From positions 124,001-188,000 of the forward strand of contig WACJ01000042.1 of assembly GCA_008973525.1 (NCBI GenBank): DNA of 64,000 bases, given 5' to 3'. The stretch comes from Stenopsyche tienmushanensis. Lineage: Eukaryota > Arthropoda > Insecta > Trichoptera > Stenopsychidae. A program made the position numbers and the translations under genes. The notes beneath the pieces are model-generated. The model ran no database searches, was not told the DNA's origin, and was given only the letters and a program-made list of their open reading frames with translations. Each line of letters begins with the position of its first letter. The first letter of the stretch is position 1. Shown here piece after piece: positions 46,441 to 58,479 of the stretch.

Positions 46441-47480
46441 ATTTGGGTTAGTATGCAGGGCTTGAATTATTGAATAATTGATCAAGCAATTTTTATAATA
46501 AAAAAATCTACGCGTATGCTAATTATAATTTGTCACGTATCCATAAGCTTACAATGGGCTTTAAGTCATGTCCAATATTTGATTGAAATGCATCATTATA
46601 TTCTGAACACGTATGGCCGATGAACTGTTTGCTTCCAATATGTTGGAGATTAACATAGTTTGTATGCTTTAGTTTCATTACAGAGCAAATTTATTTTGAA
46701 AATAAATTATAATAATTTTAGTAAAATAAATGCCTTTTAAATATAGTGATACAGTGCTTGAAATGGAAAATTTTGGATACAAAAATACTGAATATTATTT
46801 TAAAAATATCAAATTTTAAATTTTTTTAAAAATAGTATTGCAAATATTATGCGGGTGGAAATAAGGCTTTCGAACCAGTTTAGGTTTTCTCATCTATTCT
46901 GTAAAAATATCACTTATAGAGATTGTTAAAATCTATAAATAATGTGGAGATGCAACTTGTAGAAGCCAAAATTTGAGAATCTGAAATAAAATCACTCGGA
47001 GAATGAAGTAGAATTCAATTTTCTTTTTTGTTGCTAGAGCTATGATGAATATATCTGAATCATGAATATCTTTAACACATCGATTATCGACGCAATTCAC
47101 GAAAATAAAATAAAAACGAAACCATTACCAAAATAACATCCTCTACACAATTATTATTTATATAAATCATGTAAAATATTTTAAAAGTAAGTAAAATTCG
47201 AAGAATACGAAGAACGCATCTCATGTAACATTGGCAAAATTATTGCAATTAAAGACGTGTCCATAAACGTGTTGATTATGACACGGTACTTGCGTTAAAT
47301 TAATGTATATTTTACAAATTTTGACAAATTGAATTCAATATCTTCACCATAACTGTTATAGTCTAATGTACCCATGGAAATGCTTAGAAAAAAGGCTATT
47401 AAAGCTAATAATTCCAAATAGCTATAAATCATAAACTTTCCCAAACAAAATAAAATAACCGCTGATTGAGCTAACAAAGT
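46441..47480. other. AT-rich DNA, no recognised gene
   Basis: Nothing recognised on either strand. Confidence 0.4.
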
Positions 47481-47562
47481 CTTTATTTATTTATTTATTT
47501 ATTTAGAAATTTATTCACAGCTTACGCCATATTACATAAAAACAAGTGAAATGAAATACAAT

Positions 47563-47850
47563 GTAAAAAAAAAAATAATGTAAAAATAAAAAGATAAATA
47601 TAAAATAAAATAAAGATAAAAAAAAATAAAATAAAATACATATAAATATAATAAAAAATAATAAAAAATATAAAATAAATATAAATGAAATTAATCATAA
47701 AAAATAAAATTAATAACGATAAATAAAAGAATAATCAAATTTTTAGAAAAACAAAATAAAATATGCATAATATATATATATAATAATAAAAAAAAAAAAA
47801 AATAAAACATTAGCAATTAAAAAATTAAAGAATAATAATAATATAAAAAT
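47563..47850. repeat. A/T low-complexity tract
   Basis: Almost only A and T, with irregular AAAT, AATA and TAAA units and occasional G. It lies inside the 3' part of the LINE. Confidence 0.9.
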
Positions 47851-47861
47851 TAAGAAGATAA

Positions 47862-48296
47862 TTAGGGGGGCCTAAATATTAACCCTATCCACCTCTTAAA
47901 TATGATAGAGGCGAGGTCGATCGATGCTGATCCCACTAAGGCGTTTCCTGAAGAGAAGACGCGGCACTTCATAGACACTGCAGCTCTACGAAGGAGCGCC
48001 TCGAGTTGGGGAATGCGCCCGTAGAGGAACATTCCCGATGCACTACAACTCCTGGGCAGCCCGAATAGTGCTCTATAACAATTGTTATATTGCACCCGTA
48101 GCTGTCGCATGCTGCTCTGCCGGAACTGTGTCCAAAGTTCTCCCGTGTACATGGACGTGCAATACGTTAGGAAAAGCTGACGCTTGACTGCATCGCTGCA
48201 TTTAAAGAAGCGTCGCGCCAACATGTTTCCCCGCATGCACATGGCTCTTCTTTGCCTGTCTATATCGGCATCATCGCTGAGATTGTCGTCTTTCAT
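47862..48296 (-). pseudogene. LINE reverse transcriptase C-terminal (thumb) fragment
   Basis: 144 open codons. The start NLSDDADIDRQRRAMCMRGN continues with MLARRFFKCSDAVKRQLF, then LTYCTSMYTGELW, YNNCYRALFGLPRSCSASGM, and IPQLEALLRRA. This is the well-known region following the FADD box in CR1-group reverse transcriptases, where template and primer are gripped. No stop or frameshift interrupts it until the TAA at 47862. The copy is therefore young or the segment is short by chance. The catalytic palm and the endonuclease domain are missing, so it is not functional. The methionine used as a start is only a codon inside the domain. Confidence 0.85.
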
Positions 48297-48449
48297 GTTT
48301 AATACTTATTTTTATCGTGAGCCTGCCATAACCACGTTTGAGAAAAAGGTTCGTCTTTAAAGTCTCGCAGATGGGTCAAATGTTTATCTTTGATCTTTAA
48401 CAATTTAAATATCAGTGAGTTTAGGGATATGGGGGTCCCTCCACTGACC

Positions 48450-49030
48450 CAAGTTGTATGTTGATCTCGCTATTCGGGATCATACCAGCCCGCTCAACAA
48501 AAGTGCACAGCAATGAAGCAAAACCTGAATTTAATATGCAAGCCACGAAGACACGCTCATTCGCAGCATAGCTTGGATATAAACATATATATTATAAATT
48601 AAGACTAGATAAAATAAATATTTACGTTTTATGGGTGAGGGAAAATCCAGTCTCGCTCGCGACCTCGTTTGGTGCGAACCACCAGTGTAAATTAGTCACT
48701 AGGGAGGTTTTCGTGAACATGGAGATCGTTAAAAGCTCCGGGGATGCATTTCTCCCCATAGCTTATACAAAGCCCTAAATGCCCTAAAAGATGAGGGAGT
48801 GGCCACAAAATTTGTGTGTCCAAACGGTCCGCCTTTCAGATCTCTGACACTTCGAATAAGCGCCTCGCGATCGGACGCCATGTCCGGACATGTCCACAGA
48901 ACGTGGTCTTATTGCATGACTGGATCGCCGCACGGACACTCCGAAATCGGGGAAAGTCTGAATCTAAAAAGCGAAGCCCTAAAGCGCCCGTGCCCTAGTG
49001 AGGAACTGGAACGTCCAGTAGCGAGTGTAG
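48450..49030 (+). repeat. modules E and D
   Basis: E at 48455-48570 ('ttgatctcgctattcgggat', 'accagcccgctcaac', 'agacacgctcatt'). D at 48770-49015 ('gatgagggagtggccacaa', 'acggtccgcctttcagatct', 'gcctcgcgatcggacgccat', 'acactccgaaatcgggg'). Overlapping 83- and 60-codon plus-strand frames are open through D but are read in a repeat that is equally open elsewhere in other frames. Confidence 0.65.
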
Positions 49031-49500
49031 AGATATTAAAAATTACTTAAAAAGTTGTTTGACTGGAATCCCGGACAGTTTTAGGTACTTAGGAATCCAG
49101 TTGGTTTCAGTCCATTTCAAGCACTGATATTAAATTAAAATGGATGAAAAATGGATCCAAAACTTTGCTATAAATCGCAGCGAGTGCATAATATTATATT
49201 TTTCAAAAGATGTCAAAGTTTAAATGATATATATGGCGGAATTTCAAAATTCCATATTGAATTTGAACTGGTGGCGTAGTTCAATGAAAAATTCCTGTCA
49301 TCGAATCTCCCCTGTTCATATTTCATTTATGTTATTATTAAAATTTCCAGCTTTCCAAGCTTTCCATGATAGGTTTAAAATATATTTCCGATATAATCTC
49401 ATTGGCTCTAATTTAGCATTCTCAAACATCAAAGTGATTTTAAGAACCATTGCTTTATAATTTATACTTGTTTGTATAATTTAAAAAATCCATTTGTCGA
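49031..49500. other. no recognised feature
   Basis: AT-rich single-copy DNA with no coding or repeat match seen. Confidence 0.4.
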
Positions 49501-49562
49501 TTGAAATTATTAGCTAAAATATTTGGCTGTGTGTTGTGTAATATATAATAAAATAGGCGTGC
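49501..49562 (-). repeat. dispersed repeat F, inverted copy
   Basis: 'tgttgtgtaatatataataa' followed by 'aataggc' is the reverse complement of the F core at 54555-54585. Confidence 0.6.
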
Positions 49563-50784
49563 TAGACGCAATGCATGCAGCGTAGCGTCTATATCGTGTA
49601 TGCAACTGACACAGACACACTACAAACGATTCTCCTTCTCTTTCAGGACTAATTACCGCTCGGAGTTTCATTTTTCGTGACGCTCAAGTTAAGTTAGTCT
49701 ACCGTGCCTTTATAAATTTAAATTAAAATATTGATCCAAAAGATATTGTATAGTTAATAAGCACAGTCGTCAAACAATGGAATCTAACAACCCTCATAAA
49801 AATCGGCACGCTCCGCAAATTTATCAACGATCATAACTCGGAATGCGAACACTAATCAAAAATATCTCGAATTGAGTTCTCGAGTAAGATGTCAGAGAAG
49901 TGGATGTACGCCGTTTTACTGACTCTGTGTTAACACGACCGCGTCATTGGAGGATTTACGGCGACACGTGCTGCCATCTCGGAGGCGGACATGCATACAA
50001 ATTGCGCCTCATTAAAGCGATGCGCAACTTAGCCTAAATATCTGCGGACATTTTTTCATCGCAAAAAAACGAATAGTTTCTCTTTTATTGCCCCGCAAAA
50101 AGTGTACTTCCATCCGTACCCTATGGCCATACTGCGCATAAAGCCGTCCGGAGATGGAATATAAAAAACGTCGTCAAAAATCAAACATGGACGTCTTGGG
50201 GTCATCGTAGCAATGCGCCAATCGTTGATCAGCATCGATGCATGCCGTCACCCGCACCAACTAAACGCTCGCGCTTCATTTTTTACTAAATACCTGTTTG
50301 AATGATTGCTATAATTTGTATCCGTTGAAAATGTGTTTTAAATCAAGACAGACGCTATATTTCATACATTCAAATGCGACATGCTCCTTGAAGTTTTGTT
50401 TTAAGCCATTCATCTTGGGAACAGCTCTGGAACTTTTCAAAGTATACTGACTGCCCTTCAAGATACAAGTTTGGATACTGTTTACAAATGATATGATATA
50501 AGCACTCATCCTCTGGAAGTAACTCAACTTATACATAATACTGTAATAATTTAAACAGCGTTGAAATGTTACAAATGCGTGAATTAATTAATGTATTAAA
50601 TTTAATAAAATACGTTTTATCAAAATTAAATTTATGACAAAGTGGAAATAGATGATAATTTTTAACACGAATAATAATTTTTGTCATGTTCTAAAGAAAC
50701 AAAAATTTAATTTCAAAATGATTTAAACACTTGGACGTTAACGACTCACCAGTGAGTCGATATAGATTGTAGGGCAACATGTAG
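49563..50784. other. no recognised gene
   Basis: 49880-50290 is single-copy with balanced composition. Nothing coding was recognised. Confidence 0.4.
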
Positions 50785-50965
50785 TATACTTATTTATTTA
50801 TTTATTTTATTTATTACACATGACAGACACGCTAAGTACATGCACCGCGCGTTGCTTGTATATATAGCATAAAGCAACCGGTAGACGCTCACCCATTTTA
50901 TTATATACTACACAAACAAAACTTTTAGCTAATTTCTATTGTGTGAAAAGTGAAATGCAGAAAAA
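50785..50965 (+). repeat. TTTA microsatellite and dispersed repeat F
   Basis: A short TTTA tract (50788-50813) precedes F ('agcataaagcaaccggtaga', 'ttttattatatactacacaa', 'gaaaagtgaaatgcag'). F here is longer than at 1535 and matches 54525-54640. Confidence 0.65.
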
Positions 50966-51019
50966 TACAAATACAGTTAGAGTGTGAGCCTTTGCTGAAC
51001 GGAAGTAATTGTGCAAATG

Positions 51020-51310
51020 ATTTACCAACAAGTAACAAGCGACATCTTCCGTCTCTCTTTAGGTGCAATATGCTATTTTAAGGGAGCCATATTCTGTGGC
51101 GCTGCGGGGACATTGCATCTGCAATTAACGACCGATCGCTTCTTGCGCGTGCACCGTTGCCGGTTGGGTGGTGATGCGCAGGAGGCGGAATTCGAAGAAG
51201 AATCGACGGTTGACCTTGGTTACGGGAGGACGTCCTTTCTGCAGCCAAATCCCTCTCTCTCTCGTGCGGAATAAAAAGTTACATAGAGAAAGGAGTCTTT
51301 TCAAGACAAG
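51020..51310 (+). mobile_element. LTR, family C
   Basis: 'gcgacatcttccgtctctct', 'aggtgcaatatgctatttta', 'gatgcgcaggaggcgga', 'ggttacgggaggacgtcctt', the CT run, AATAAA at 51270-51275, and 'gagaaaggagtcttttca' are in the usual LTR order. Start and end are missing. Frames of 87, 101 and 63 codons overlapping it are LTR read-through. Confidence 0.78.
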
Positions 51311-53123
51311 TAACATATCTGATATAGAGAAATCCACTATTTTTTTTTTCATTGGATAGTTGGAAAATACTAATTTCTCATCATCAGTTACAATTATTTT
51401 CAGATATGATTCATTTTCACATCTGGACAATAAATATGAAAAAGATGATCTTTTACAGCCGGACAGGAACAGCCAATGGTTTTACATAAGTGTAACGCTT
51501 TGACACGTCCACATATATTTCTCAGATAGTCTGTTCAGCTTATTTTGAGTTCAATCCCATATCGAACAAAAACAGCGTAATATCTGAAGCCACCAACTCT
51601 TTTTTTTATTATCTTTTGAATCTGAGGAATAATGACATACCCACATTTCATTCTCCACTACACGAAAGAGGCCAGAAAAGCTTCTTCCTCCTGTGTAAAA
51701 CGATCCGCGGTGGTCACTCGATATTGACAATGCTCCAGAGTAAACTTTCTGGGCACCCACCATGCAAACAACTTCTTATAACCAAGTTTTTTTGACATAA
51801 TATCATCAAGGAGACTTCAAAAAATATCAGGAAATTCTTCGTGAAGGTCTTCAAGCATCACATGGCGATAATTTCAAACTTATTTTTCAAGTTTTTGCAT
51901 AATTTCGTCAGAAATCATCGATGGTCTCACACTCCTTGCCTTGTGAGTATCAATGTGGCCTTCTCTAAATAACTGCGTAGATATTACATAAACGGGAGGT
52001 AGTGGGAGCGCGCGACGACCTCTCCGTCGGAAGAATTTACTGTGTCTGAAAAAAATGGCTGACAAATACGTGGGACCAACCAAACTAACTGTTGGGATCC
52101 CTGCTATATGCCAGGTGCGCGAAATTCGAAACAAATAATTCCCCCTGCCTCAGGAAATCTTACTTTTTTAGGTGGCCCTCGTACATGCTATCACAAATAC
52201 GTCTTTTCATTATCTGATCTTGGCACTCGACCACATCTAGTGATAAATTGGCTCCAAAATTTTCAAAGGGTTTGATAATCTCAAAATACCGACTAAGTAT
52301 TAAATGCTTTTCGTTGATTGATAGCTCAATGCTTTTCTCTGATGGAAATATTCTAACCCTGATTAATATTAATAAGCTTTTAATCGAATAAAGGTAAGAA
52401 TATCCAGAGGAAAAAAAATAATTTGATATGTTGCGATCAAGTCTTTCGGCAAGTTTTCGTCCTTGACACGCGGGGTGCAATATAAAAGATTATAGGGGAT
52501 GAATCCTAAAGTCAATCGTGTGGTTAAAGGATATCGAGCCTTTATTAAGGTTTTCTTTTCGCTTTCCGATGTCAATAATCGACATTACGAAGATCGGCGG
52601 CGAAGGTGACAGACTTTCATTAGTAGGCAGGGTGAGCTCTGTGGTATCTGTTTTCATGGCAATGCTTCCATCTCGAGGGTTGATTGGTGGCATGTCTTTG
52701 CTAAATTTGATTTGGAGCCGTGATTACATACTGTTACATGAGTGAATTATTGCCTCAGTCAATGAATTCAACGGAAGGATGATCAGATATAATGTATATC
52801 ATTATATCGGGGTACATAATAAGCTCCGATGTTGGGATAATACAGATTAATGTGACTGTGACAATAATACCATTGATGGTTTTGGAAATTGCATTGTAAA
52901 TTATTTCATATTAATTCTATTTTAGTGCTTTATTTGAGATGGGAATTCTCGGGGATGATCGACATCCTATCGAATTTTCCCCAAAGATAAAAGAGTTAGT
53001 CTGTCAAAGAAATATTTAACCAGAGAAATACCCCAGCTGCGAGACTTTCAAATGACGAACCATTTCTGTTAACGAAGACCCCAAAGCTTCTACTTTTATT
53101 CTTTGTTACAAATTAAGCTGTCA
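51311..53123. other. no recognised gene
   Basis: Frames of up to 106 codons on the minus strand (52160-52480) are unrecognised. No repeat match was noticed. Confidence 0.4.
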
Positions 53124-53152
53124 CTGTTGCGCAACGCGTAATTATTCGTTTT
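53124..53152. repeat. 29-bp exact repeat, copy 2
   Basis: Identical to 26516-26544, same orientation, with unrelated flanks. Confidence 0.9.
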
Positions 53153-53979
53153 CTCATAAACAAAGCTAACTTTGAATACTATTCAAATTGAATGTGTACA
53201 TTTATAGAACTCGTCTATCATGCTGATGGCCCGACGACGTCATTATGTCCTCCGTTTTAACGACGTTGATCAACGCCAGAAAAGCGACCGCATAACGACG
53301 CTGCTTCGGAGCGATTTAATTCGAAACGACGCATATTTACGCCTCCGATATTTCGTATTTTCGAGTCCTGCTAAATGTGCTATAGACTGCTAATTTTCCA
53401 ATGGGGACCGCTTTCGTACCTTTCAAAACCCGACTCACATTCGACCCACCTTCATTAGTCAATATTGTAACCAATTTTCCCGGTGACCTGTTTACTTTTC
53501 GTGGGGAGCAAAATTTTAAATAAGCGTATTTAATTTGTACAGCGATTTATTATGTATTTCCGATCCGATGGGGGCTCTCTGTGTATTTTCGAGCGGAGAT
53601 AAAAAATAAAATTAAAGGGTCCTGTATTTTATCGGTTGATTTGTGTTGTGCGAGTAAATTACGGGATGCCCCGGGCAGAAATAATATGTATGCAAAATAC
53701 AAATGGCGCCTACTCAATTTCATACATTTTAAATTCGCTACATGATAGTAAAAACTGACAATGATGTTTTTTTTAAAACGTTATGTATAATATCAGAGGT
53801 ATCAATAAATAATCCATTTTTATATGGACATCCCAAAGGCTTAAAACGCCAACATTCATTGCAACAATGAGATTGCGTGTGAATAATACAATTCGAATAT
53901 TTTACCGCGATGATATTGTTGCCAACATTAACAATTTTTGAGATCTGCAAATAAATATTATATAAATATCTGTAATAAA
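53153..53979. other. non-repetitive higher-complexity DNA
   Basis: 53205-53720 has balanced composition, no repeat match and no coherent open frame. It resembles the blocks at 14340, 17560 and 40780. Confidence 0.45.
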
Positions 53980-54212
53980 ATATAGCCACGTCTACTGAAG
54001 CTCTAACCACTTTGTATCGAAGTTAAACGACTTTTGTTTTGCAATAATTGACCTAAACAACTTGTAGACAAAAAAGCACCTTTGTAGATTTTAATTTAAT
54101 GTAGATATGTACAATTATTCAGATTTCGAAAATTGTCATTCACGTTCGCAACTTTGAAAGCTTGATAGACTGTATTTTTCCTGATTTACATTGTATAAAT
54201 ACTGACTAAAAC
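53980..54212 (-). repeat. dispersed repeat H, copy 3 (inverted, partial)
   Basis: 'atagccacgtctact', 'tttgtagattttaattta', 'gtacaattattcag', 'gttcgcaactttgaaagctt' and 'gatagactgta' are the reverse complement of the central parts of the two copies near 10.3 and 11.2 kb. Confidence 0.7.
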
Positions 54213-54499
54213 AAATATTAACTTTGTAGAAATTGATGCAAAATTTTGGTCGCTGTCCCCTGTCCATATTAAAAAATTCAGTAAAGGAACCTTCATTATA
54301 TAAAATCAATTGTTTTTCAAGTCAAGGTCGTTGTTTATGTTTTTAAGGGAGAGATCTTATCTATTCTAAATTTCTGGTAATATTCCTTGATTTCACGGGA
54401 TTAAACGTCACGAAAAGTGAAACTCCAATCAGCATATTAGAGGAAACATAAGAGAAATCGTTTGTAATATCTCCGTTTCCTTCACCGACGCTGTCCAAC

Positions 54500-54640
54500 C
54501 TCTATTGTATATGTTTTTAAACGTAGCATAAAGCAACTACTACACCAGTAGCGTGCCTATTTTATTATATATTACACAAACACAACTTAATCTTTTAGCA
54601 AACAATTTTCATCCAAGAAGTGAAAAGCAATGCGAAAAAC
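54500..54640 (+). repeat. dispersed repeat F
   Basis: 'agcataaagcaactactaca', 'cctattttattatatattac', 'cttttagcaaacaattt' and 'aagtgaaaagcaatgcg' match 50865-50960. Confidence 0.65.
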
Positions 54641-54826
54641 TTATTTTATTTGGAATGTAAAAAAAAAAGACAGCTGATCTTCCCGCTGGTTCCCTATTCG
54701 TCTCGTAACTGTTCGTGCGTTCTCTCTCACATTTGGATAAGATGAGCACATTTTTTCCACGCCACATGCTCAGCTTCAATGGTCCGATTTTGAAAGAACC
54801 CGAGTGCATGTTCGTAAATTTATATA

Positions 54827-55482
54827 CACTAAAATCTTTTTTTATGCGGTAGATGCGTTTCGCAGAAAATCGCACAAAAAAACTATGATTTAAATAGACA
54901 AAGCGAAGATGCGTTCCATGGATTTTAAAAACCGCATAACTTTGAAACATCTATATAAAATATATCCAAAATCGCATAAAAAAAGTTAATACAAAAACTG
55001 AAAAACTTTTCTCTATTATATTTTTAGTTTGAAGTAAATTTATTAATTAAAACTTGCGATATGATGTCAAGCGTGTTGAAAAAAGTAGTTTCGAGGAAAA
55101 CGCGTTAAAAATTTTCATTAAGGTAAGTTGCCGCATCACAAAAATAGCTATAACTCCGTAAGTAGTTGGAATTTTGGAAATTTTTTTGGAGAATGTACTT
55201 TTAAAAGTCGAAACATTGAAAAAATGCAAAAACAACTAAATCAATTTTTACAAAAATCGTAACCAGAATAAAGGGCGTAGTCGTAATTCAGCGATAGCAG
55301 ATGCAATATGATTTACACAGTCCCAAATTAAGATTTTTTTCCAAATTTCGGTTAGGGTTGATGATTTATTTCCTATTTTATACAAAATATCTCGATACGT
55401 ACTCTTTATGAAATTTAAAAAAAATAAAAAAATACTTCAAAAAAACCGCATAACTTCAAAATCGCACAAAAAGAGATGTGAG
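54827..55482 (+). mobile_element. TA-flanked MITE, family A, copy 2 (longest)
   Basis: 656 bp between TA dinucleotides (54825-54826 and 55483-55484). The left end is CACTAAAATCTTTTTTTATG. The right end read inward is CTCACATCTCTTTTTGTG, so the termini pair less well than in copy 1. The interior matches copy 1 in 'tagctataactccgtaagta', 'ggagaatgtacttttaaaag', 'ggcgtagtcgtaattcagcg', 'atatctcgatacgtactctt' and 'ccgcataacttcaaaatcgc'. The extra length is mostly additional A-rich phrases. No coding frame. Confidence 0.78.
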
Positions 55483-56584
55483 TATATTGGATTAATTCCC
55501 AATTTTTTTAATATTTCTTATCGACCATGATTAAATATGTTTTTTTGCTTTTGTAAAAATACAACCTATGAATGCCTAACTATTATGATGCAATTTATTT
55601 ATTTATTTAAAAATAAACATAGATAATTCCGCTATGTATTCATAGATTCTATTCTATCCTAAACTCCTATTCAGGCAATCCTATCCCAACAAAACCACAC
55701 GTAGAAAACAACGCAAAACTACTACATGAGAAGTTTTCCACATATCTCAAAGCACAACTTTAATTGCATCTCTAATATGCTTAAAACCAAAATTCTTGCC
55801 GAAGCATTATTACTTATATACTTATATATTTTGATGCTTTAATTCCGATTTAGGACATTTTAGGATACACCATTCCATTTCAGTCAAAGAAAAAGCCGTA
55901 TGATTATCTGTTATTCTTTGTTATTTTTAGTTGCTTAATACTGTCACCAATCACCTATTAAAAGCATGTTTTTTTTTTAAATGGCGGAAAAGTGTAATTA
56001 CCGAGTTTTCGCAGCGAAAAGTGAATTAACCTGTTTTGGTCCACTTGGGGCAACGCTCAACTTGAATAATGCAAAGATTGCAAAACTTTTAAATTAAGGG
56101 ACCTCGGAAAAAATCTAATATTCTTTACGGCACTCCAGGGATGTCCTTCTCTCCGCTCCACCCCCTGTCCCAAGTTGGACAACCACTGAAGTTGGTAATT
56201 TATCAACATTAGCCGTGTTGATTATTAAACGCTAAAAATGAGATAACGTATGAAACGCACGTTTTTCCGCCGTGGCTCCACAAATTCTTTTTTTTTTTTT
56301 TTTTTGACTGCCGACTTTATTATTTATTTTGGGAGGAATAAAAAATACTGGAAGCAATTAAGCTCTCATCGCGCTGGATTTACGCCTCAATAAAAAATCT
56401 GAGCAAACGCAATAAAAGTATGAACATTTTAAAAGCTCAATGTGTTTTTGGGTTATTTTGGATACGCAAGGTCTTTTTTGTAAGATAAATATACTTAAAA
56501 AATATTGAAATGTCCAACAATGTGTTAAAATATCTATTTTATGCTCGACTTTTGTGTCGTAACATTTTGGTGATTCACTAGTCT
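55483..56584. other. AT-rich DNA with one N fragment and a poly(T) run
   Basis: 55655-55745 is a partial N repeat ('caatcctatcccaac', 'ccacacgtagaaaacaac'). 56287-56306 is a T-only run. 56040-56460 is otherwise single-copy and unrecognised. Confidence 0.5.
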
Positions 56585-56645
56585 TTAACCATTAGAGTGC
56601 TAGGATACAAATTATCGTACATTTGAAATAAAACGAGGACTGCTA
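56585..56645 (+). repeat. short dispersed repeat L, copy 2
   Basis: Matches 9868-9935. It lies directly in front of the G tandem repeat. Confidence 0.5.
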
Positions 56646-56671
56646 TCGACGTCGACGATGATGTCAACTTT

Positions 56672-56892
56672 ACTCTACCTATATTATTTTAAAAAGTGCA
56701 AACAATAAGTTGGCAAAGTATAATCGCAATCGAATGAACGGTATAGTAGCGCATTAAATACGGACAAACAAACATTGATATTTATATATTAGACTATGCT
56801 TATGTTACTCGCGAAATTCTTAGCAATAAGTGGACGAAGTTTTATCGCAATTCAATGAACGGTGTGGTAGCGCATTTCACATGAACAAAACC
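56672..56892 (-). repeat. tandem repeat G, copy 2
   Basis: Two units of about 121 bp. The second starts 'actatgcttatgttactcgc' at 56793. 'gaatgaacggtatagtagcg' and 'caatgaacggtgtggtagcg' close the two units. It matches the pair at 7573-7800 unit for unit, so the two-unit form was probably already present in the mobile parent. Confidence 0.75.
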
Positions 56893-56984
56893 TAATTTAT
56901 TTTTATATATTTTATCTTCAAATCTTATATAAATAAAATATGTCATCCTATGATATTCTGTGTGACATCTCGACAAATACATGG

Positions 56985-57050
56985 GAGCGAAATATGGCCT
57001 GCGGACTCTGTCCTAAGAACGCCTCCGCCCCATCCCGTAACATTTTTTGT
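56985..57050 (+). mobile_element. C LTR end, plus orientation
   Basis: 'ctgtcctaagaacgcctccg' and 'cccgtaaca' correspond to the LTR end at 62957-62991 ('ctgcccctgagaacgccccc', 'acgttaca'). A primer site in the opposite orientation lies about 20 bases further on. Confidence 0.6.
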
Positions 57051-57068
57051 TTTTGTTTCAAAAGTGAA

Positions 57069-57330
57069 ATCCCACTTCTGACACCAATGTATAGCGGGGC
57101 CGCTCTCAAGATAGAGTCCCACTCATAACGTGTTCGTAGAGATTACCGCGCTCGAGAACTGGCCACGGGAAGTACGTCTTCTCACAGCTAAGGCTATCCG
57201 ATTACTCCTCACGGTTCCCACCATCGGCTGTTAAATTGATACATCGTGTCTAAAGAGAGACGGAAGATGTCGCTGTTAATTTGACCAATTAAATCTACAT
57301 AGATTAACAGCGCCATTGCGTGGGGATTTT
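57069..57330 (-). mobile_element. LTR with primer-binding site, family C
   Basis: On the minus strand: LTR start 'ccccacgcaatggcgctgtt' (near 57328) and 'cgacatcttccgtctctctt'. Then come 'gtgagaagacgtacttccc' and an end 'gctatacat' at 57092, followed by TGGTGTCAGAAGTGGGATTT (57091-57072). The LTR is about 240 bp, near its full length, and is read as the 5' LTR of a minus-strand element whose internal part is gone. Confidence 0.8.
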
Positions 57331-58479
57331 GTTTAATAAATTTGATAATAAAATTATGCTATAATTTATATATTTAAGTTTAAATCGTTTGAACAATTCT
57401 ATTGGGAAAATTTAGGAATGAATCAGAGTGGCATGATTTACATCCCGCTCGTGTGAGGATACTTTGGGGTGGAGTATTTTACGATTGACTTTAGGAATAG
57501 CGTATTACATACGGTCGACCTACTATTTGAGGGTTCGAATGTGATTTTTGCCATATTGATGAACAATGCTGACCTTCCTCAAATCCCTGCCATAAGTTAT
57601 CCATTCCGGAAGCTGGAAAGCCGAGGAGAAATGCAAGCTTGAAAATCCATTTATCTCCCAAAGTACATCTGCTCAACATCCGGCTGTATTATTGACTGCC
57701 TAATAATTTCACCACTTGGATTAAAATCGTGCCAACGCAAAAGCGTTACAAGATCATACGATTTCCTCTCTTTGATATTGTATAATTTTGCCATAACAAC
57801 CCATTCGAGATCAAAAAGAGAGTTATGGCGTTGTGACAATGAAAAAAATACGAGCAACACGAGATCGAGTCCGCGGCGCTATATTGTGTTTTTTCCTCCA
57901 ATGTTCTCTCTATTTGCGAAGGAAACATCAAAAGATTTATCAAAACGCTAGATCTACAAAGGAAGGAAAACCATTAAGAATTGCTTTAGGTTTGTTTCCT
58001 CAGGCTCGTTGGGCACGTAGAAAAATGCGAGGTTATATCCCAAATGTCGGCAACAAATTAAATATCGTTTATTTTCTTAGGTCACGTGTAGCCAAACGTG
58101 ATGTATGGAGTGTGGAAAGAAACAAGAGGGCGACATTGGAATAGATTGATACCAATTATGACTTCTTCGAAGAATCGTGGTTTGCCCCATATCCAAAATG
58201 TAATCATCTTTTTGCTATATTTGGAATGGCCAAATCGATGCTTAACGATTAAGTGGTTGTTTGGGGGTGATGAGAATACCGGAGAGAATGTACATAACGA
58301 TAATGGGACTGACCACTTTATTCGCTGTAACGTCCAAGAAATAATCATAATTTTGTGAATATTTTACAATCGAAAAATTATATATGATAAACTAAAGTAT
58401 ATTTAGAGTCCAGTTCCTGTTTATGGACAAAATTTCTAAGATCATAAGTATATATTTCCTATCGATCGTCTCGATTCAT
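57331..58479. other. no recognised gene
   Basis: Frames overlap on both strands between 57490 and 58360. The longest, 57833-58144 plus (103 codons), is basic and unrecognised. No repeat copy was noticed. Confidence 0.4.

Larger units (their letters stand above)
47481..48300 (-). mobile_element. 5'-truncated CR1-like LINE
   Basis: On the minus strand the element holds the end of a reverse transcriptase ORF (48296-47862), a 3' untranslated region, and a terminal (AAAT)n-type tract at 47482-47506. CR1-group non-LTR elements end in short microsatellite repeats rather than plain poly(A). Recognisable coding stops at about 48300, typical of 5' truncation during insertion. A 290-bp A-rich low-complexity tract (47563-47850 as written) is embedded in the 3' untranslated region, probably a later expansion. 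Confidence 0.82.

Noticed and set aside
47481..47506. TTTA tract as a stand-alone microsatellite
   Set aside because: On the minus strand it is the natural 3' end of the adjacent LINE.
57833..58144. 103-codon plus-strand frame as a basic small protein
   Set aside because: Unrecognised, overlapped by open frames on the other strand, and no splice or promoter context can be argued.
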